Source: Nymphaea colorata (taxonomy: Eukaryota; Streptophyta; Magnoliopsida; Nymphaeales; Nymphaeaceae). Taken from it: DNA of 60,000 bases. The position numbers and the translations under genes were made by a program. Position 1 is the first letter of the stretch. Each line of letters starts with the position of its first letter. The notes under the pieces were generated by a model. The model did not search any database and was not told the DNA's origin. It was given only the letters and a program-made list of their open reading frames with translations. Where the stretch lies: contig NC_045141.1 in NCBI RefSeq assembly GCF_008831285.2, positions 15,984,106 to 16,044,105 on the forward strand, read 5' to 3'. Below, piece after piece: positions 26,003 to 37,758 of this stretch.

Positions 26003-26310
26003 ACGATGTTTTGCTGTTTGGACCACCTAAAAACTGGGTTTTTGAAAACCCACATTTTCAAAAACCGTTTTTTCTTTCATATTTTGAGTAACCTGTTTGA
26101 TTGTTATGACAAATATTTCAACAACCTTGATGGTAAATAATACTATGATGTAAAACTCATTTTTTGTCACCAAGCAAAAACAAAGCTTCAAAAAGTGAAA
26201 ATCTCGTTTTTGATAGATCATTCAAACACATAAACCAGGTTTTCGAAACTCATTAAAAAAATTGGTTTTCACAAAACCAGGTTTTCAAAAACCCACTTTT
26301 TCAAGATATC
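26003..26310. mobile_element. possible MITE with GGTTTTTGAAAACC-type ends
   Basis: The left part has CTGGGTTTTTGAAAACCC and the right part ACCAGGTTTTCAAAAACCCA, which pair as imperfect inverted repeats around an AT-rich centre. It may be a small non-autonomous DNA transposon, but termini and duplication are not resolved. Confidence 0.35.
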
Positions 26311-26334
26311 ATCTTAATGCAACAGAAAATTTCC

Positions 26335-26425
26335 ATGAAATAGGTAGTACAGCACATCATCAGTTAAATTCTCTTGAGTGCTACTCTCTTGTACTATAAA
26401 ATGGTGGGATAAGGCTCAGAGACAT
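26335..26425 (+). mobile_element. truncated copy of the SINE-like element at 21.3 kb
   Basis: From AGTTAAATTCTC through AGTGCTACTCTC, TATAAAATGGTGGGAT and CTCAGAGAC it parallels 21330-21395. The A-box part is missing or unrecognisable. Confidence 0.45.
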
Positions 26426-26899
26426 TAGTTTTCTTTTGTTCTTTTTAGCACTTATTTAAGATCTAATGACTTTCTTTCCTTTACAAAATTTAAATAACCC
26501 CAGCTTACGTATCAAAAAGTATAAAAAGTTCAAGTTGTCTATTTTTTAAGAAAATACGCAAAGGAAAAATAAAGAGAAAATAAATCATGTGCAGCCCACG
26601 GATTTGGGAACGGGAAGAGAAACGCCAGAGTTATAGTTTTGACGGCTGAATCATACCTCACTTAAGTCTCGACATGTTCCATTAGTTTTGTTTTGTTCTT
26701 CTTAGCACTTATTTAAGATCTAATGACTTTTTTTTCTGTTTTTAATTTTTAAAAATTTAAATAACCCTAGCTTACGTATCAAAAAGTATAAAAACTTCAA
26801 GTTATCTATTTTTTAAGAAAATAGGCTGAAGAACAATAAAGAGAAAATATAGATCATGTGCAGCCCACGGATTTGTGAATGGGAAGGGAAACGCCAGGG
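26423..26899. repeat. large imperfect tandem duplication, about 210 bp at 257-bp spacing
   Basis: Copies at about 26423-26630 and 26680-26899 share TTAGCACTTATTTAAGATC, CTTACGTATCAAAAAGTAT and GTGCAGCCCACGGATTTG in the same order, with scattered substitutions and small indels. No coding content. Confidence 0.88.
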
Positions 26900-27664
26900 A
26901 ACAAAGATTTTCTTATAATTTGTCATCTTAATTAAATAATTGAGCTCAAGTTTTCTTTTCGGATAACGGTGACCTTGAATAAGACAACGCTAGATTCCGT
27001 TGAAAACATAAATTACAATAATGGCCCCAGTCTCGAAAAGGAATATGACAAAAATGTTATTCTCTCCCAAACATGCTTCCAGATTCCCACGACAAAAGAA
27101 AAAGCATTAAATCCCGTAAAAAATAATTGCAATTAAAAAAAATGGGCATTTTGGTCACCCAAAGTTTTAAAATGAGCAGGCGATTTCGCGGCGACCCTTA
27201 GAAAGATCCACGAAACATATTTTATATCGTTGTCTGCCTAAAGTCATAAAAACCCTAGTGTGCCGTCAACGATGAGAGATGGACATTTCTTTCTCTAAGG
27301 GTATTTTTGTTTTTAAAAATATCTGACATTTTTAACTTTGTCCTTATATGCAGGGGCGCCTTTCTGTGCTTTTCCTTTTCCAGTTCAAGGGCATTTTAGT
27401 CTTTTGCTTCAGGATGCCATATGGGCCCTGTTCTGTATCTGATATAAATTCAAGCGCAAATCTGACCCACATATAAAGTGGGTTGGATAAGCCCATACAA
27501 TGTTCTGTTCATGATATGAGTTATGTTGGATATAAATTTTAAAAATTTAGTTGGATATGGAGAAAGATAATCTAAGGTGGCTGAGACCTCAATCCAGCTC
27601 CTATATTCCGGAGATCTATGGCTGCTTGAAGACCTGGGTAACGAGAAGTCTATCAGCTATATTG

Positions 27665-27868
27665 TCATGCACCCAGGGGCAAAGGGAGAGGGGGCCGCTT
27701 AGGCCATGGCTTCACCCCAACTAATTGAAAAAAAAAATACATTGAAAAAATTAAAAAATTTTAGTTGTGCAATATATTTTTTAGGTTTGAGTTTAGTTTG
27801 GCCCTACTCGAATCCGAGGTTGGACTGTTCGGCTCGCCCCTGAAAAAAATCCTGGCTCTGCCTCTACA
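27665..27868 (-). mobile_element. decayed short element with GGCAGAGCCAGG-type end
   Basis: The reverse complement starts GAGGCAGAGCCAGGATTTTT and ends in GGCCCCCTCTCCC around an AT-rich body. This layout recurs in many plant genomes as a short non-autonomous element. Sequences near 13.4 and 25.9 kb look like further remnants. Classification is uncertain. Confidence 0.35.
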
Positions 27869-29310
27869 TGCATCCACCTTTTGTAATATAAAGAACTAAC
27901 AATGCCGTTTACTTGTGGATTTGAGAACTCGGACTTTTTACCCATAAGTATTTTATCTACGGTGCTCTTGAAAAAGATCTGTTCAAAAAAAAAAAAACCA
28001 AACACTCCAAGTTGAAGAAGGGCAAGAGTTAACTTGAGTTCCAGCTCTGTTTGCAGAATTTGGCAAGTATATGGCTCATCCTAGTGTGCCCGTAAAATAA
28101 ATAAGATAAACCAGCTAATAAAATTTGGATTCCTTAAGTATCGAATACAAGCTCAACTCATTTACTAAGCCTTACTAATTTGTCTTTATTAAGAAATACA
28201 AAAATTTTATGATATGGAACCCCTTTATTTGAGTAGTAGTTCAAACTTCAATGGTCTTACTTGTCATGTTCTATTTTGAAAAGATTAGTCTATGAGAAAT
28301 CATCAAAAGCTTATATAGGTTTGTTAAGTGGTTGGTTGGGTTGGTTTTTATCATTTTTCAAGTTGAAATCGAAATTACTAAAGGGCAGGTTGAAATACGA
28401 AACATTCATCAAACTCTTGTTACGTTGCATGATGGATCTATACATTCTTTTGGGATAAATTTATGAAAAAGTAACAATATGGATCACTGGCCATAACAAG
28501 CGATCCATATTCAGCATGAAATATACGCAATTTGAGACATATCAGTTTTTATTATTGTGGAGTGATCCTCACCGTCTAATTTTGATAATGATAAGTATAT
28601 AGAATGAGCTAAGAGATGATCCGGGGATCTTGAAGTTCGAACCCAAAAATCACAAATCATATTGCTGGCTATTTTGAAAAGCTGTTTAAAGTCCATGCAA
28701 GTTTTTCCTTGATCGAACTTCCCACAAGCAATCAAGAAGGGCTAAGGCGAACGAGAAAGCAAGGGCTTGAGAAACCGGAAACCATAAGCCTTGACTGATG
28801 CAACACAAGGCCACCGACAGTAGAGATGATCCTTTTTTGCCATCTAAGCATCATTACACAAAACATGAAGCAGCATCATGAAGTTTTTAGGGATTGACAA
28901 AATTGCAAGTTGGAGTAAGCTCTGCAAAGTTAATAAATTTTCAGAAATATATAGATATAAACATGTATATTTTTGCCTAGATATAAACATGTATTTTGGC
29001 CTTATCAACTACAACCTTCATATTTGTGCCCCTCTCATCAAAATTTCCAACTCCACCACTATCAGCAAATGCAAACTGGGCAGATGCCTAAACTCTAGTG
29101 AGAAGTAGACAAGGCCAGCATTTCATATTTTGTAGGCAGAGAAACAATAGAACAAGCACTTGTGGCTGGTCTGCTATGCACCAAGCCTCATCCCTTTCAT
29201 GAAACTTAGCTTTTGGGGTATAAATGGGTTGATTACAAAGCACAATAAATCTGGAAATTGGATCTCACAGCCAAAAGAAGAAAACCCCAAATCCGGAAGC
29301 AACAGTTTGC

Positions 29311-29348
29311 TCTCCCTCTCTCTCTCTCTATGTGTGTGTGTGTGTGTA
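29311..29348. repeat. CT then TG microsatellite
   Basis: (CT)n followed by (TG)n. Confidence 0.95.
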
Positions 29349-30002
29349 CTGCGTAAAGTTCTCCTTGCGGCAAACTTGTAAAGGAAACGTATGAATGCCG
29401 ATTAAGTAACATAGAAACCTCCACTCTTGAGGTCCCAACTCTCAGTCTTCCACAAGAGACGCAAAATCTCGGTATTCGAGGCTTACAAATCTCGGAGTTC
29501 AAGATTTCCTTAACAGCAATAAATCGCGAAGTATATATCACACAAAATATTACAACATCTACAGGTAACCATGTGATTCTTTTTCAGAATTATGACCCCC
29601 ATAGGCCCCTTCCCTCCATTCCCCACATATCCACCGGATACAAGCGTGAACCACGAGAAAAGATCCTGCGTAGGTGGGATGTCGCCAGCCAACAAGTGCT
29701 TCAACCAGCTTAGGGATTCAACTCAACATCTTTACGTTGAAGAATAACAACAGCTCCACACTCAGGATGGTAGAAACAATCTTTGGGTAAGACAAATTTT
29801 ACCTGCTAACAGTAGCAGAGCAAGGAAAAAGTTTTCCAGCCCCAATGGCCACCATTTGGCTCCAACCCCTGCTTGCTAATAAGTACTTAGTCCACTTGCT
29901 AGGAGATTGCACGTATAATCTTCAACTTGAAGGAAGTCAAGAGCTCCACAGTCCCCGTGTATGTCTCCCCTGACAAAATTCAGTGTGTGTCTACCTAGTC
30001 AG

Positions 30003-30007
30003 ACTCA

Positions 30008-30057
<50 letters not shown>
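30003..30057. repeat. CA then GA compound microsatellite
   Basis: Uninterrupted (CA)n followed by (GA)n. Confidence 0.95.
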
Positions 30058-30062
<5 letters not shown>

Positions 30063-30881
30063 ACGATGTTATCTAGCATCTCATTACATTTTAATACAAC
30101 TATATACCTTGGACGGGGTGCAATTCAATTGAAGATATTAAAGTGGATCGGCTGCACTTATACATGTTAACATCACTGCAAAAGCAACATATGAAAAGAA
30201 ACACAGAATATGTCTTCAAATGGTCTGGGCACTTGTGCCTGACTGAGAGCTAGAACTATACCCAACTAATTATTTGGAATCTTGGAAACCTACCTGGTCA
30301 AAACTTTTCTGTCTAAACCTATATATATGCTTAAACAAAATGATGCATACACTGCATCAGGGACTATGGAGAGTATTCATCATTTCAGTGTGTATATCTC
30401 AATTTCAAACATACACAGACATGTATAAATATGAATTAAGCCAACAAATAATAACTGATGGTTGGCTCATCTCATTCCAAATATCCCAAATGTGCCAAAA
30501 AACTGTTTGGCTTGTCTGCAAACCATGGTTAAAGAATGAAGATCCATGAATTTATGAATTGTCTACGGATGAAAATGGATCAGATTCCGGTTAGATATCT
30601 AAAACCTGAGTGGTTAGGAATAGACAGGGAAAGCCACTACTGGATCAGACTAAATTATTTTATGACTGGATTTGGATATGTCAGAAGTGAATATCACTTG
30701 CAGAGTTCCTATAAAAATCTTAACTATTTGTTAGATTCAGTTCTCTTTACCAAACCTGACTAGTTGAGTTGAATTTACAGCAGTTATAGGATAGTTATAA
30801 ATTTATTGATATCTCTAAACGGTCGTAAGTAAAAGGTTTTTGGGAATTTCAATCCCATGGAGGTTGGAAGTGGGGGGAAGG

Positions 30882-30914
30882 GGAGAGGGAGAGAGAGAGA
30901 GAGAGAGAGAGAGA
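30882..30914. repeat. GA microsatellite
   Basis: Nearly perfect (GA)n. Confidence 0.95.
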
Positions 30915-31546
30915 ATACCAGTAGAAACAAACGTACATAAGGATTTAAAGGTGTACCAAACACCTAACCTGAAACCAAACAGGGTGAACTTTTTGACGAA
31001 AATTGTCACCCTTTTCTTGTTGGAAAGACAAAAAAAAGGGAGAAAAAGTTTGCCCTACCCTTTTCTTGAGAAAGTTATCCTGCTGTACACAGGAATAAAT
31101 TTTGCTCAAACAATTTCATGCCATCAAACATGCCCTATATATTGTTTTTTTATTATCCTACTAGAAGAGAGCTTGAATTTCAACTTTTCCCAAGTATTTG
31201 ATGGTTTTGACCAGGGGCACTCATCCATGATAAACATTCAAGCAAGTCCCACAAGAACGTAAGACTGAAACACCTACATTTTTCGTCGAAAATAAATTTA
31301 GCTAATTTGAAACCTGGCGGCTAAGAAAATCTCCAGCAGGATATCATGCCAGTGCTGTGTGCTACTTGAAATGGCAGATCTGAAATAGTTATGTTTTCCA
31401 ACATGAAGTGCAAGGACCTTCATGAGGAAAGCAATGATCTGCAGGATAAACACACCAGGTATATGAACAAGATAAAAGCATTGAATTTCATTTAAAGCTA
31501 AAGAGCACCAAAGGTAGTTTCACTGTTCACACCTGAAAAAGCTTCT

Positions 31547-33090
31547 TCATGACACCTTTGATGCTAATATCTCATTCAGCCTTGCAGACTTTTGATCCTT
31601 GTGGAGCAAACGTGATGGAAGCACAGAAGAAAGAACAAATGCAAATGCAATACAAAGGATTGCTAAAATTCCAACCCACCAAGCCTTGTATGGAATCCCA
31701 AGTAAAAGTTCATCACATACTGCATTTGAGAACAAAATGAAACTAGTAAGTAAAAAAAAAGAAAAAAGAAGAAGAACTTATTTGGAATTACCCAGATCCA
31801 CCATTTGTTTCGTCTTTCAAGACAAAAAGGTAACTTGAAGAAGATGAACTCTTTGTATGTATTGAATTTGTTGATCAATATTTATTAATTGCAAACTCAT
31901 ATAATGCTTTTATTGGGATAATAAATATAGATCAACAGTCTGCATTAAGTCGCCAACATGAGAAGTATGAGCTTAAGACCTTCGAGTTGAAGAAGGTCAA
32001 CAATTCAATTCCTGAGTGTATCTCTTGGCATAATCTGGTAGGGTCAGCCTATTCCCCTTTGCCAATTGGAAAAAAGGGTCTTCACAAATTTAGGAGGTCA
32101 AGCGAGTGGGCAGCCAAATGACAAAAGCCAAAGATCGAGCCATCAGTTGCAGTGACTGAGACAGTAACAATATACCTTTAGCACCCATTTGTGTTGTACC
32201 ATACCTAGGAAATAATTCAGTACCTAAGGTAGGGTAGCTGATTAATCGTGTATAAAATGAACGAGAAAATTCCTTACCAATGTTAAACATGACAAATTTT
32301 CTCTCCTTTAAATGTGGCTTTGCAACAACACCTTCCGGCTGAACATACACTAAAGCACCCTCACTTGTGTCTTCATTGTTCTCCTAACAACGACAGCAAT
32401 CATAATAGTTAGTATGTGTAAGACATCATTTATTTTCCTAATTACACTCATAAATGATTGAAAAACAATTAAAAACCAACCAAACTGTGACCTCCAGATC
32501 TGAAAATCAGCTTCCCAGTGTTAAGCAATCTTCTGAGACTAAAAGCACGTTCTTGTTCAAAGTCCCCCCTCTTCAACTCAATGGAAAAACTTGCTGGAAT
32601 CTAATGAGTCATGGGACCTATATTATCTTAAATGGGCATCATGGTGAACATCAAGAATCAGTAAGGGATACTGAAATACCTACAGAAGCAGGGTAAGATA
32701 TCTTCACTTCATACCAATGTAGAGGTTTCAAACCAATTAACTTGTAATAGCGGCTACCCATTTGTAGAGGTAAAGTTTCATTATGCAATTCTAGTCCAAC
32801 ACACAGTTCCTTCATATCAGATCTGCGAAACAAATAACAAAGTAAAACTTCACAGACGAGAAACATGTACAACTCTATAAAGATGGGTAACTCAGAAACA
32901 TTATAAACTTAAAACTAAGAAGCTTCCAGGTTAAGAAAACTAACGTAGTTCCAAGCTCAGAAGATACACTGCAAATAAAACACAGATGAAGGCAAAGCAG
33001 AATACTCAGAGCTGCCATATAACTGGTTGGGAGGAAAATAGCAGATAGGTAGGAAAATTGCATCGTAGAACTGGCCTGCCAGGCTGCCAT
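31547..33090 (-). CDS. uncharacterised type I membrane protein, 227 residues, five exons
   Basis: Minus-strand exons 33090-32945, 32822-32684, 32600-32481, 32383-32278 and 31719-31547 join in frame (684 nt) with GT-AG introns. Residues 1-45 contain a hydrophobic stretch (AALSILLCLHLCFICSV) that fits a signal peptide. An apparently extracytosolic domain of about 130 residues follows (GLKPLHWYEVKISYPAS, RRLLNTGKLIFRSG, VVAKPHLKERKFVMFNI). A single membrane segment (WWVGILAILCIAFAFVLSS) comes near the C-terminus, then a short basic tail. The exon phases and the motif IPYKAWWV look like a conserved plant protein I have seen without a named function, so none is given. The exon 3 donor (TTG/GTTGGT) is the least certain boundary. 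Met at residue 10 or 26 could also be the start. Confidence 0.78.
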
Positions 33091-34956
33091 GAAAAAAGCG
33101 AAAAATGATCAGTTATTCCAAACAAAAAGGTAGAACTCAACCACCAAAATGACACATCATTGAAAAATTTATGCTTTCATCAAATCATGTAACATGTTTA
33201 GCATGTCTCAGACTCATATATATTTCATACAAACAGATGTAAACACATGCACTAAAAGATCAACACAAAATCAATGTTGTTAAATGCAATGAGGCGATGC
33301 AAGGATAACACCTTATCAAGCGAGGTGCAACCCTCAGGTGGTTGAATCGTAAGCTTCAGGATCAAAATGTTAAAAATATAATATGCATAAAAGAATGAAA
33401 ATTATGAAAGAAAAAATATCGTCTTGACATAGTATAACTGCTTAATCAAAACAAATAAACAAACTTCTCCATTGTTTGAGAACGTTAACATCAACAAATG
33501 CAAAACTGGAAAAAACATCAGCAAGGGGCCGCGGTAGCCGGTAGATATGGGCAACATGCCAACATAGGCTTGTTAAGATTCTCACCTAATCTCATTCAAA
33601 GGCTTGCTGATCTTATGACAAAAAGTTCATAATATTCCATCAAGCTTCTACAGATAATCAGATTATTCTGTCATAGAAATTAGAATATGCACTTGTGAAT
33701 TCAAATTCATTACATTTCATCATCATCTAGGAAGCTCAGGATCTACAGAAATCAAAATGCAAAAATACATTTGACAACCAGAACGAATATACCACCACCA
33801 TTAATTATTAAGGTAAGGCGGCGGGGCTACTAGCATATAAAAACCATTTAACAGTTGATAACATAAAAAAAAGGCAATATCAAGAAAATAATTGCACTAA
33901 AACGAAGATGGCCAGAATTGGCATCCCATCCATGCATGTTAGCAGGAGCTCCGATGACAATCTAGTAACTTCAGCACGAACTCACCACATTTAATGATCC
34001 TAATATGGAACGAATTCCCCCCATGCCAACCGGAATGAGCTCAGAAAACATCTGGCTCACCCTCAATTCCAATTCCAAACAAGAAACTATCAATGAAGAA
34101 AATTCACACCAACCAATCCCAACATAAAAATTACAAACATTTTTATATCAAGCCAAAAGAATCTCCAATAAATTTTAAACAGAGATGACAAATCTCAACG
34201 GAATAAAACAAACAAAAATGACGGAGATCGCAAAATCCCAATCAGAAAAGAGACTTAACGCAGATCTTTGTCGGCGCCTTGAATTCTAGCAGTTGATGAT
34301 GATTCCTTGTGAGGCAATGCACAGCTGCCGAATCTACCCCTGTGAGGCAATGCACAGCTGCCGAATCTACCCCTCCGTCAGCTGCACCTACTTCTTCGTG
34401 CGACCCTCAATAGAGAAAGAGAGAGGGAGAGAGAGGCGCAGGCTGCCAGCCGGGAGCTCACAAACGATAATTAAAGAGAACGAAAACCAGAAAAAAGAGA
34501 GTGAGAGAAAGGCAAGGTATGCCAGCCGATGGCCCTCAATCGAGACAGATAAGAGATGCCAAGGCAGCGGTGCTCCGAACGAGACTTCACAGGTGAACGA
34601 ATGGAGAACGGCGTGGTGAATGAATGGTGACCGGCAACTTCTACCTTCGACAGTGAGAAGCGAGCGACTGAAAATTGAGGAAAGGGGACGGGAACGAGGG
34701 TTCCGCAGGGTGGTGGTTTTCGCTTGTCTAAATTTTAATTATAAAATTAATACTTTCGCAAGTCACATGAAGCGACTATTTTTATTGGATAAAAAGGCAA
34801 AACAACAAAATGTTGTACATATATTCTGCTTACGAAACATATGTCGACTTATAAAAACAACAATAGTTGGCTTCATGACAAGTCGAGCCCGAGTTAATAG
34901 AAGAAGAAGAGAAAGATATGGCAATCTATATAAGAGATCGCTTAACTTAAAAGTGA
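33091..34956. other. upstream region of the membrane-protein gene
   Basis: No coding sequence recognised. The AT-rich part 33100-34250 could be a 5' UTR intron, and the GC-richer part near 34260-34560 with GA tracts could be the first exon and promoter. Neither can be fixed without transcripts. Viral sequence becomes recognisable from about 34957. Confidence 0.4.
34308..34373. repeat. perfect 33-bp tandem duplication
   Basis: Two identical adjacent 33-bp units starting TGTGAGGCAATGCACAGCTG, at 34308-34340 and 34341-34373. Identity implies a recent event, close to the probable promoter of the minus-strand membrane-protein gene. Confidence 0.95.
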
Positions 34957-35805
34957 TAGGTCTGCAGCTTTTATTGCAAATAAACCATCCGAACAGGTGA
35001 GAGTAAAATCAAGAATAGTCATCGATTATAAAAAGTTGAATGATAATACCCGAGATGATGGGTATAATATTCCAAACAAAGACTCCTTGATCCAGCGAAT
35101 CCAGGATAAAAAATACTTTTCAAAATTTGATTGCAAAAGTGGTTTATGTAAGGTTGGACAACAAGTCGAGCTAATTCGGGCTGGACTCGAACTCGCTCGA
35201 GTAAACTCGACTCGAGCTCGACTTGTTCTTTATACGAGTCGAGCTTGAGCTTAAACATAAACTCGAGTATGTTAACGAGCCGAGTTTGAGTTGGTCAAAC
35301 TCGACTCAACTAAACTCGACTCGGCTCAACTTTAATCTGACTTTGTTTTGAGTTTTGAGTTTTCCCTCTTTCTTCCCTCTCGTCACCCGCGCAAGCCGAC
35401 TTTAATGTCGACTTTTTGTTTTGCCTTTTTAATTTTCCCTCTTTTTTCCCTCTCTTCATCCTTTTTTCTTTTCTTTACCCACCCAGCCACGCTCCCTTTT
35501 ACGCTCATTATTACACCTACTTTCATCATTACGCTTTCCCATCAATCAATCAATCTCTTCATTTTCCCTCCCGTTTTTCTCTTTCCTCACCCACGGCCGT
35601 CGTTCATTTTTCCTCCCGAATTCAGTTTTTCGAGTTGAGTTCAAGTTGAAGTTATGAAGCTCGTGTCGAGCTCGAGTTGACTAAACATGAGTCGACCCGA
35701 GCTTGAGCTCGACTCAGCTCGTGTGCAGCCCCGGGTTTCTGGCAAGTCAAAATGGAAGAAAGTTTTACACCATGAAGTGCTTTTACATGTCCCTAAGGAC
35801 TTGCC
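34957..35805 (+). pseudogene. endogenous caulimovirid: reverse transcriptase N-terminal fragment, interrupted
   Basis: The frame from about 34957 reads a caulimovirid RT start, including SRIVIDYKKLND and KKYFSKFDCKSG (fingers and first palm strand). It is cut at 35145 by a 593-bp repeat insertion and resumes at 35739 for about 65 bp. Two in-frame stops appear there before homology jumps to an unrelated part of the viral genome at about 35806. The same RT region without the insertion lies at 51370-51456 on the minus strand. RT normally copies pregenomic RNA into DNA. This piece has no catalytic YxDD motif and cannot function. Confidence 0.85.
35146..35738. mobile_element. CTCGAG-rich element inserted in the viral RT fragment
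   Basis: The paralogous viral copy near 51,395 reads straight through this point, which proves an insertion. GGTTT flanks both sides (35141-35145 and 35734-35738), a candidate 5-bp target duplication. The ends are dense in GAGCTCGACTCG words, and the right end reverse-complemented begins CGGGGCTGCACACGAGC. The centre (35355-35635) is T/C-rich and unrelated. It is similar in kind to the element at 23.4 kb. Confidence 0.75.
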
Positions 35806-36190
35806 ATTAAGATTAAAACTGATGGTTTTAATGTTGGAGAAGCTTTCTCTGCCTACTCTGGCTTAGGAGCAACTGATAAAGAGTATCCAAAATTATTTAA
35901 TCTAATAATTGGGATACTATGCCATGTTATTAAGAGACAAGAGGATCTTGAGACAAAATACAATAGGATTCTAGAAGAACTAGAAAAACCTACGTCTAGT
36001 CCAGAACTAGAAGATCTTATTAAAAGATTTGATAAGATTAAGATATATTCCAGTTCACCTAGAAAAACAACACTAAGTAATAAATATTTAGTAATGAAAA
36101 GATGACCTACATAAGAAAAACCTGTAGCAAATAAAATAACCCTTGATAAAGGAAAAACTAAGATAAATGGAAATTTATCAACAAGCAAAT
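35806..36190 (+). pseudogene. endogenous caulimovirid: coiled-coil ORF, 5'-truncated
   Basis: Reads EYPKLFNLIIGILCHVIKRQ, then a heptad-rich acidic/basic stretch (QEDLETKYNRILEELEKP) and LEDLIKRFDKIK, before frames break at about 36100. The same ORF with its N-terminus is at 49625-49341 (minus), and a diverged relative is at 42543-42960. Position before the capsid ORF and coiled-coil character recall caulimovirid virion-associated or assembly proteins, but homology is not demonstrated. Confidence 0.65.
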
Positions 36191-36309
36191 CGTGATAAAA
36201 TTCTCTATCCTAAAGAATTGGGATTAAAACTAGAATCGATCCTTCAAGTTTTGGAACTTGAAGAATCTTTAAAAAATCTTAGATAGATCCAAAAAGACCA
36301 AGAAATCTA

Positions 36310-37758
36310 TACTGACGAAGACAATAATATCAGGATAAGATCTAAAATCATGTCAGATATAGAGGAATTAGTCACTATAGATAAAGAATCTATAGCAGAA
36401 GATTTCCAAACTGGGTTAAATATTAAAAATTATATGGATTTAATCATGGAAGGAACAAATGAGACTCAAGTGGTTCAAGGGGAACCATCAACTGGCTATC
36501 ATTCCAGAATACCCTATTCAAGTATGGGAGAAGGGGTAGAAAAATTTAAACCTAAAGGAAAGAGATTTCCTTTGGAAATTACTTATTATAAAAAATTTAC
36601 TGATCAAGGAAGAGTCCTTAATCTTGCGGCCCATGATCCATAGCTTTGGCCTCAGGTTATTGACCAATGGGGTGCAATCTTAATAAAATATTACCTCAAA
36701 GCAAATCTAGGCCATACAAATTCTAGGGAAATGATCACATATTTGAAAACATATTTAAGTGAATCTACTAAAGCGACGTGGGAAGCCTATAAACGTAACC
36801 ATCTCGCAGAATATGAAAAGGATTTATCATTAGGAATTAATCCTTATAATTTTGTGTTCAAAATCCAAGTTATTCTGACAAGATCTAGCCCCAACATGGG
36901 AACTATAGAACTTCAATATGAAGCCCTTAACATATTAGAATAGCTAAACTTAACAAGTTTGAGTCATATTAAGCAAGTTCTAAAAGATTACTATTATTAC
37001 ACTTTCATATCTGGAAATGCATATGATAGTTATATAGGAGACAAGTTTTTTAGGAAATTACCTGGAGCATTGGGAAAGGAAATACTGGACAACTGGCCCA
37101 TTGATCTCCGAGATATGAATGCACCTGCCTTTACGAATAATATGGCATTCAGGATAGGATATATTTGTAGATTTTTAGAAAAGAAATGTACAAAGATAAA
37201 AATCCAAAAGCAGCTAAAATGAGACTATTCCTTTTACAAAAACATTTACACAACTTAGAATTATGGATATAATCTTGATAAAAGAAAGCCTACTAAAAGA
37301 AAGGGTAAAAAGATTGCTACAAAATCTAAACACCCAAAAATTTAGTAAGAAATACTTTTTGAGGAAATAAAAAAGTAAAGCACCATACTTAAATAAAGAC
37401 AAACATGTCTGAAAGTACAACAAGAAACAAAATTATAAATAAATTAAATTGCATCATATGCAAAAATAATGATCATTTAGGCAGTCACTGTCCAAAATTA
37501 ATGAACACATATTCTAAAGAAGCGGTACTACTAAATACCACTAATCAAGAACTCATTAATGTAGATGAATACATTCGTGACTCAGAATCCATTTACTTAA
37601 TTGTCTTAGTAGAAGACTATGATTTTACTAAGGATGTGATTTCTGATGAAGAAGATTACCCTCTAGTTAAAAGCTTTCTACCGACCGATACTGATATAAC
37701 CTATCAGATTGACACACTTGATGAATTTGAGGAATTAGCAAATTCTACATATGAGTAA
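36310..37758 (+). pseudogene. endogenous caulimovirid: capsid-protein ORF
   Basis: Several collinear frames broken by stops (about 36641, 36941, 37220) cover the capsid region. The 3' part holds a CCHC zinc knuckle CIICKNNDHLGSHCPK at about 37450, then a very acidic tail (VISDEEDYPLVKSF) ending at 37758, the usual arrangement for caulimovirid capsid precursors. This is the longest capsid copy here: the inverted copy lacks about 430 bp in the middle. The stop overlaps the next ORF through ATGAGTAA. The knuckle keeps all four metal ligands. Confidence 0.8.

Larger units (their letters stand above)
20271..31546. other. long gene-free, repeat-rich region
   Basis: No gene recognised in 11 kb. Contents that can be supported are microsatellites, tandem duplications, SINE-like and TIR elements listed separately. 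The minus-strand frame at 22520-22816 has a mixed composition over its first half but no family was recognised, and many stops surround it. The rest is AT-rich sequence. Confidence 0.55.

Noticed and set aside
28600-28660. AGTTCGAACCC, a B-box-like sequence
   Set aside because: No A box at tRNA spacing and no cloverleaf, so neither a tRNA gene nor a SINE is called.
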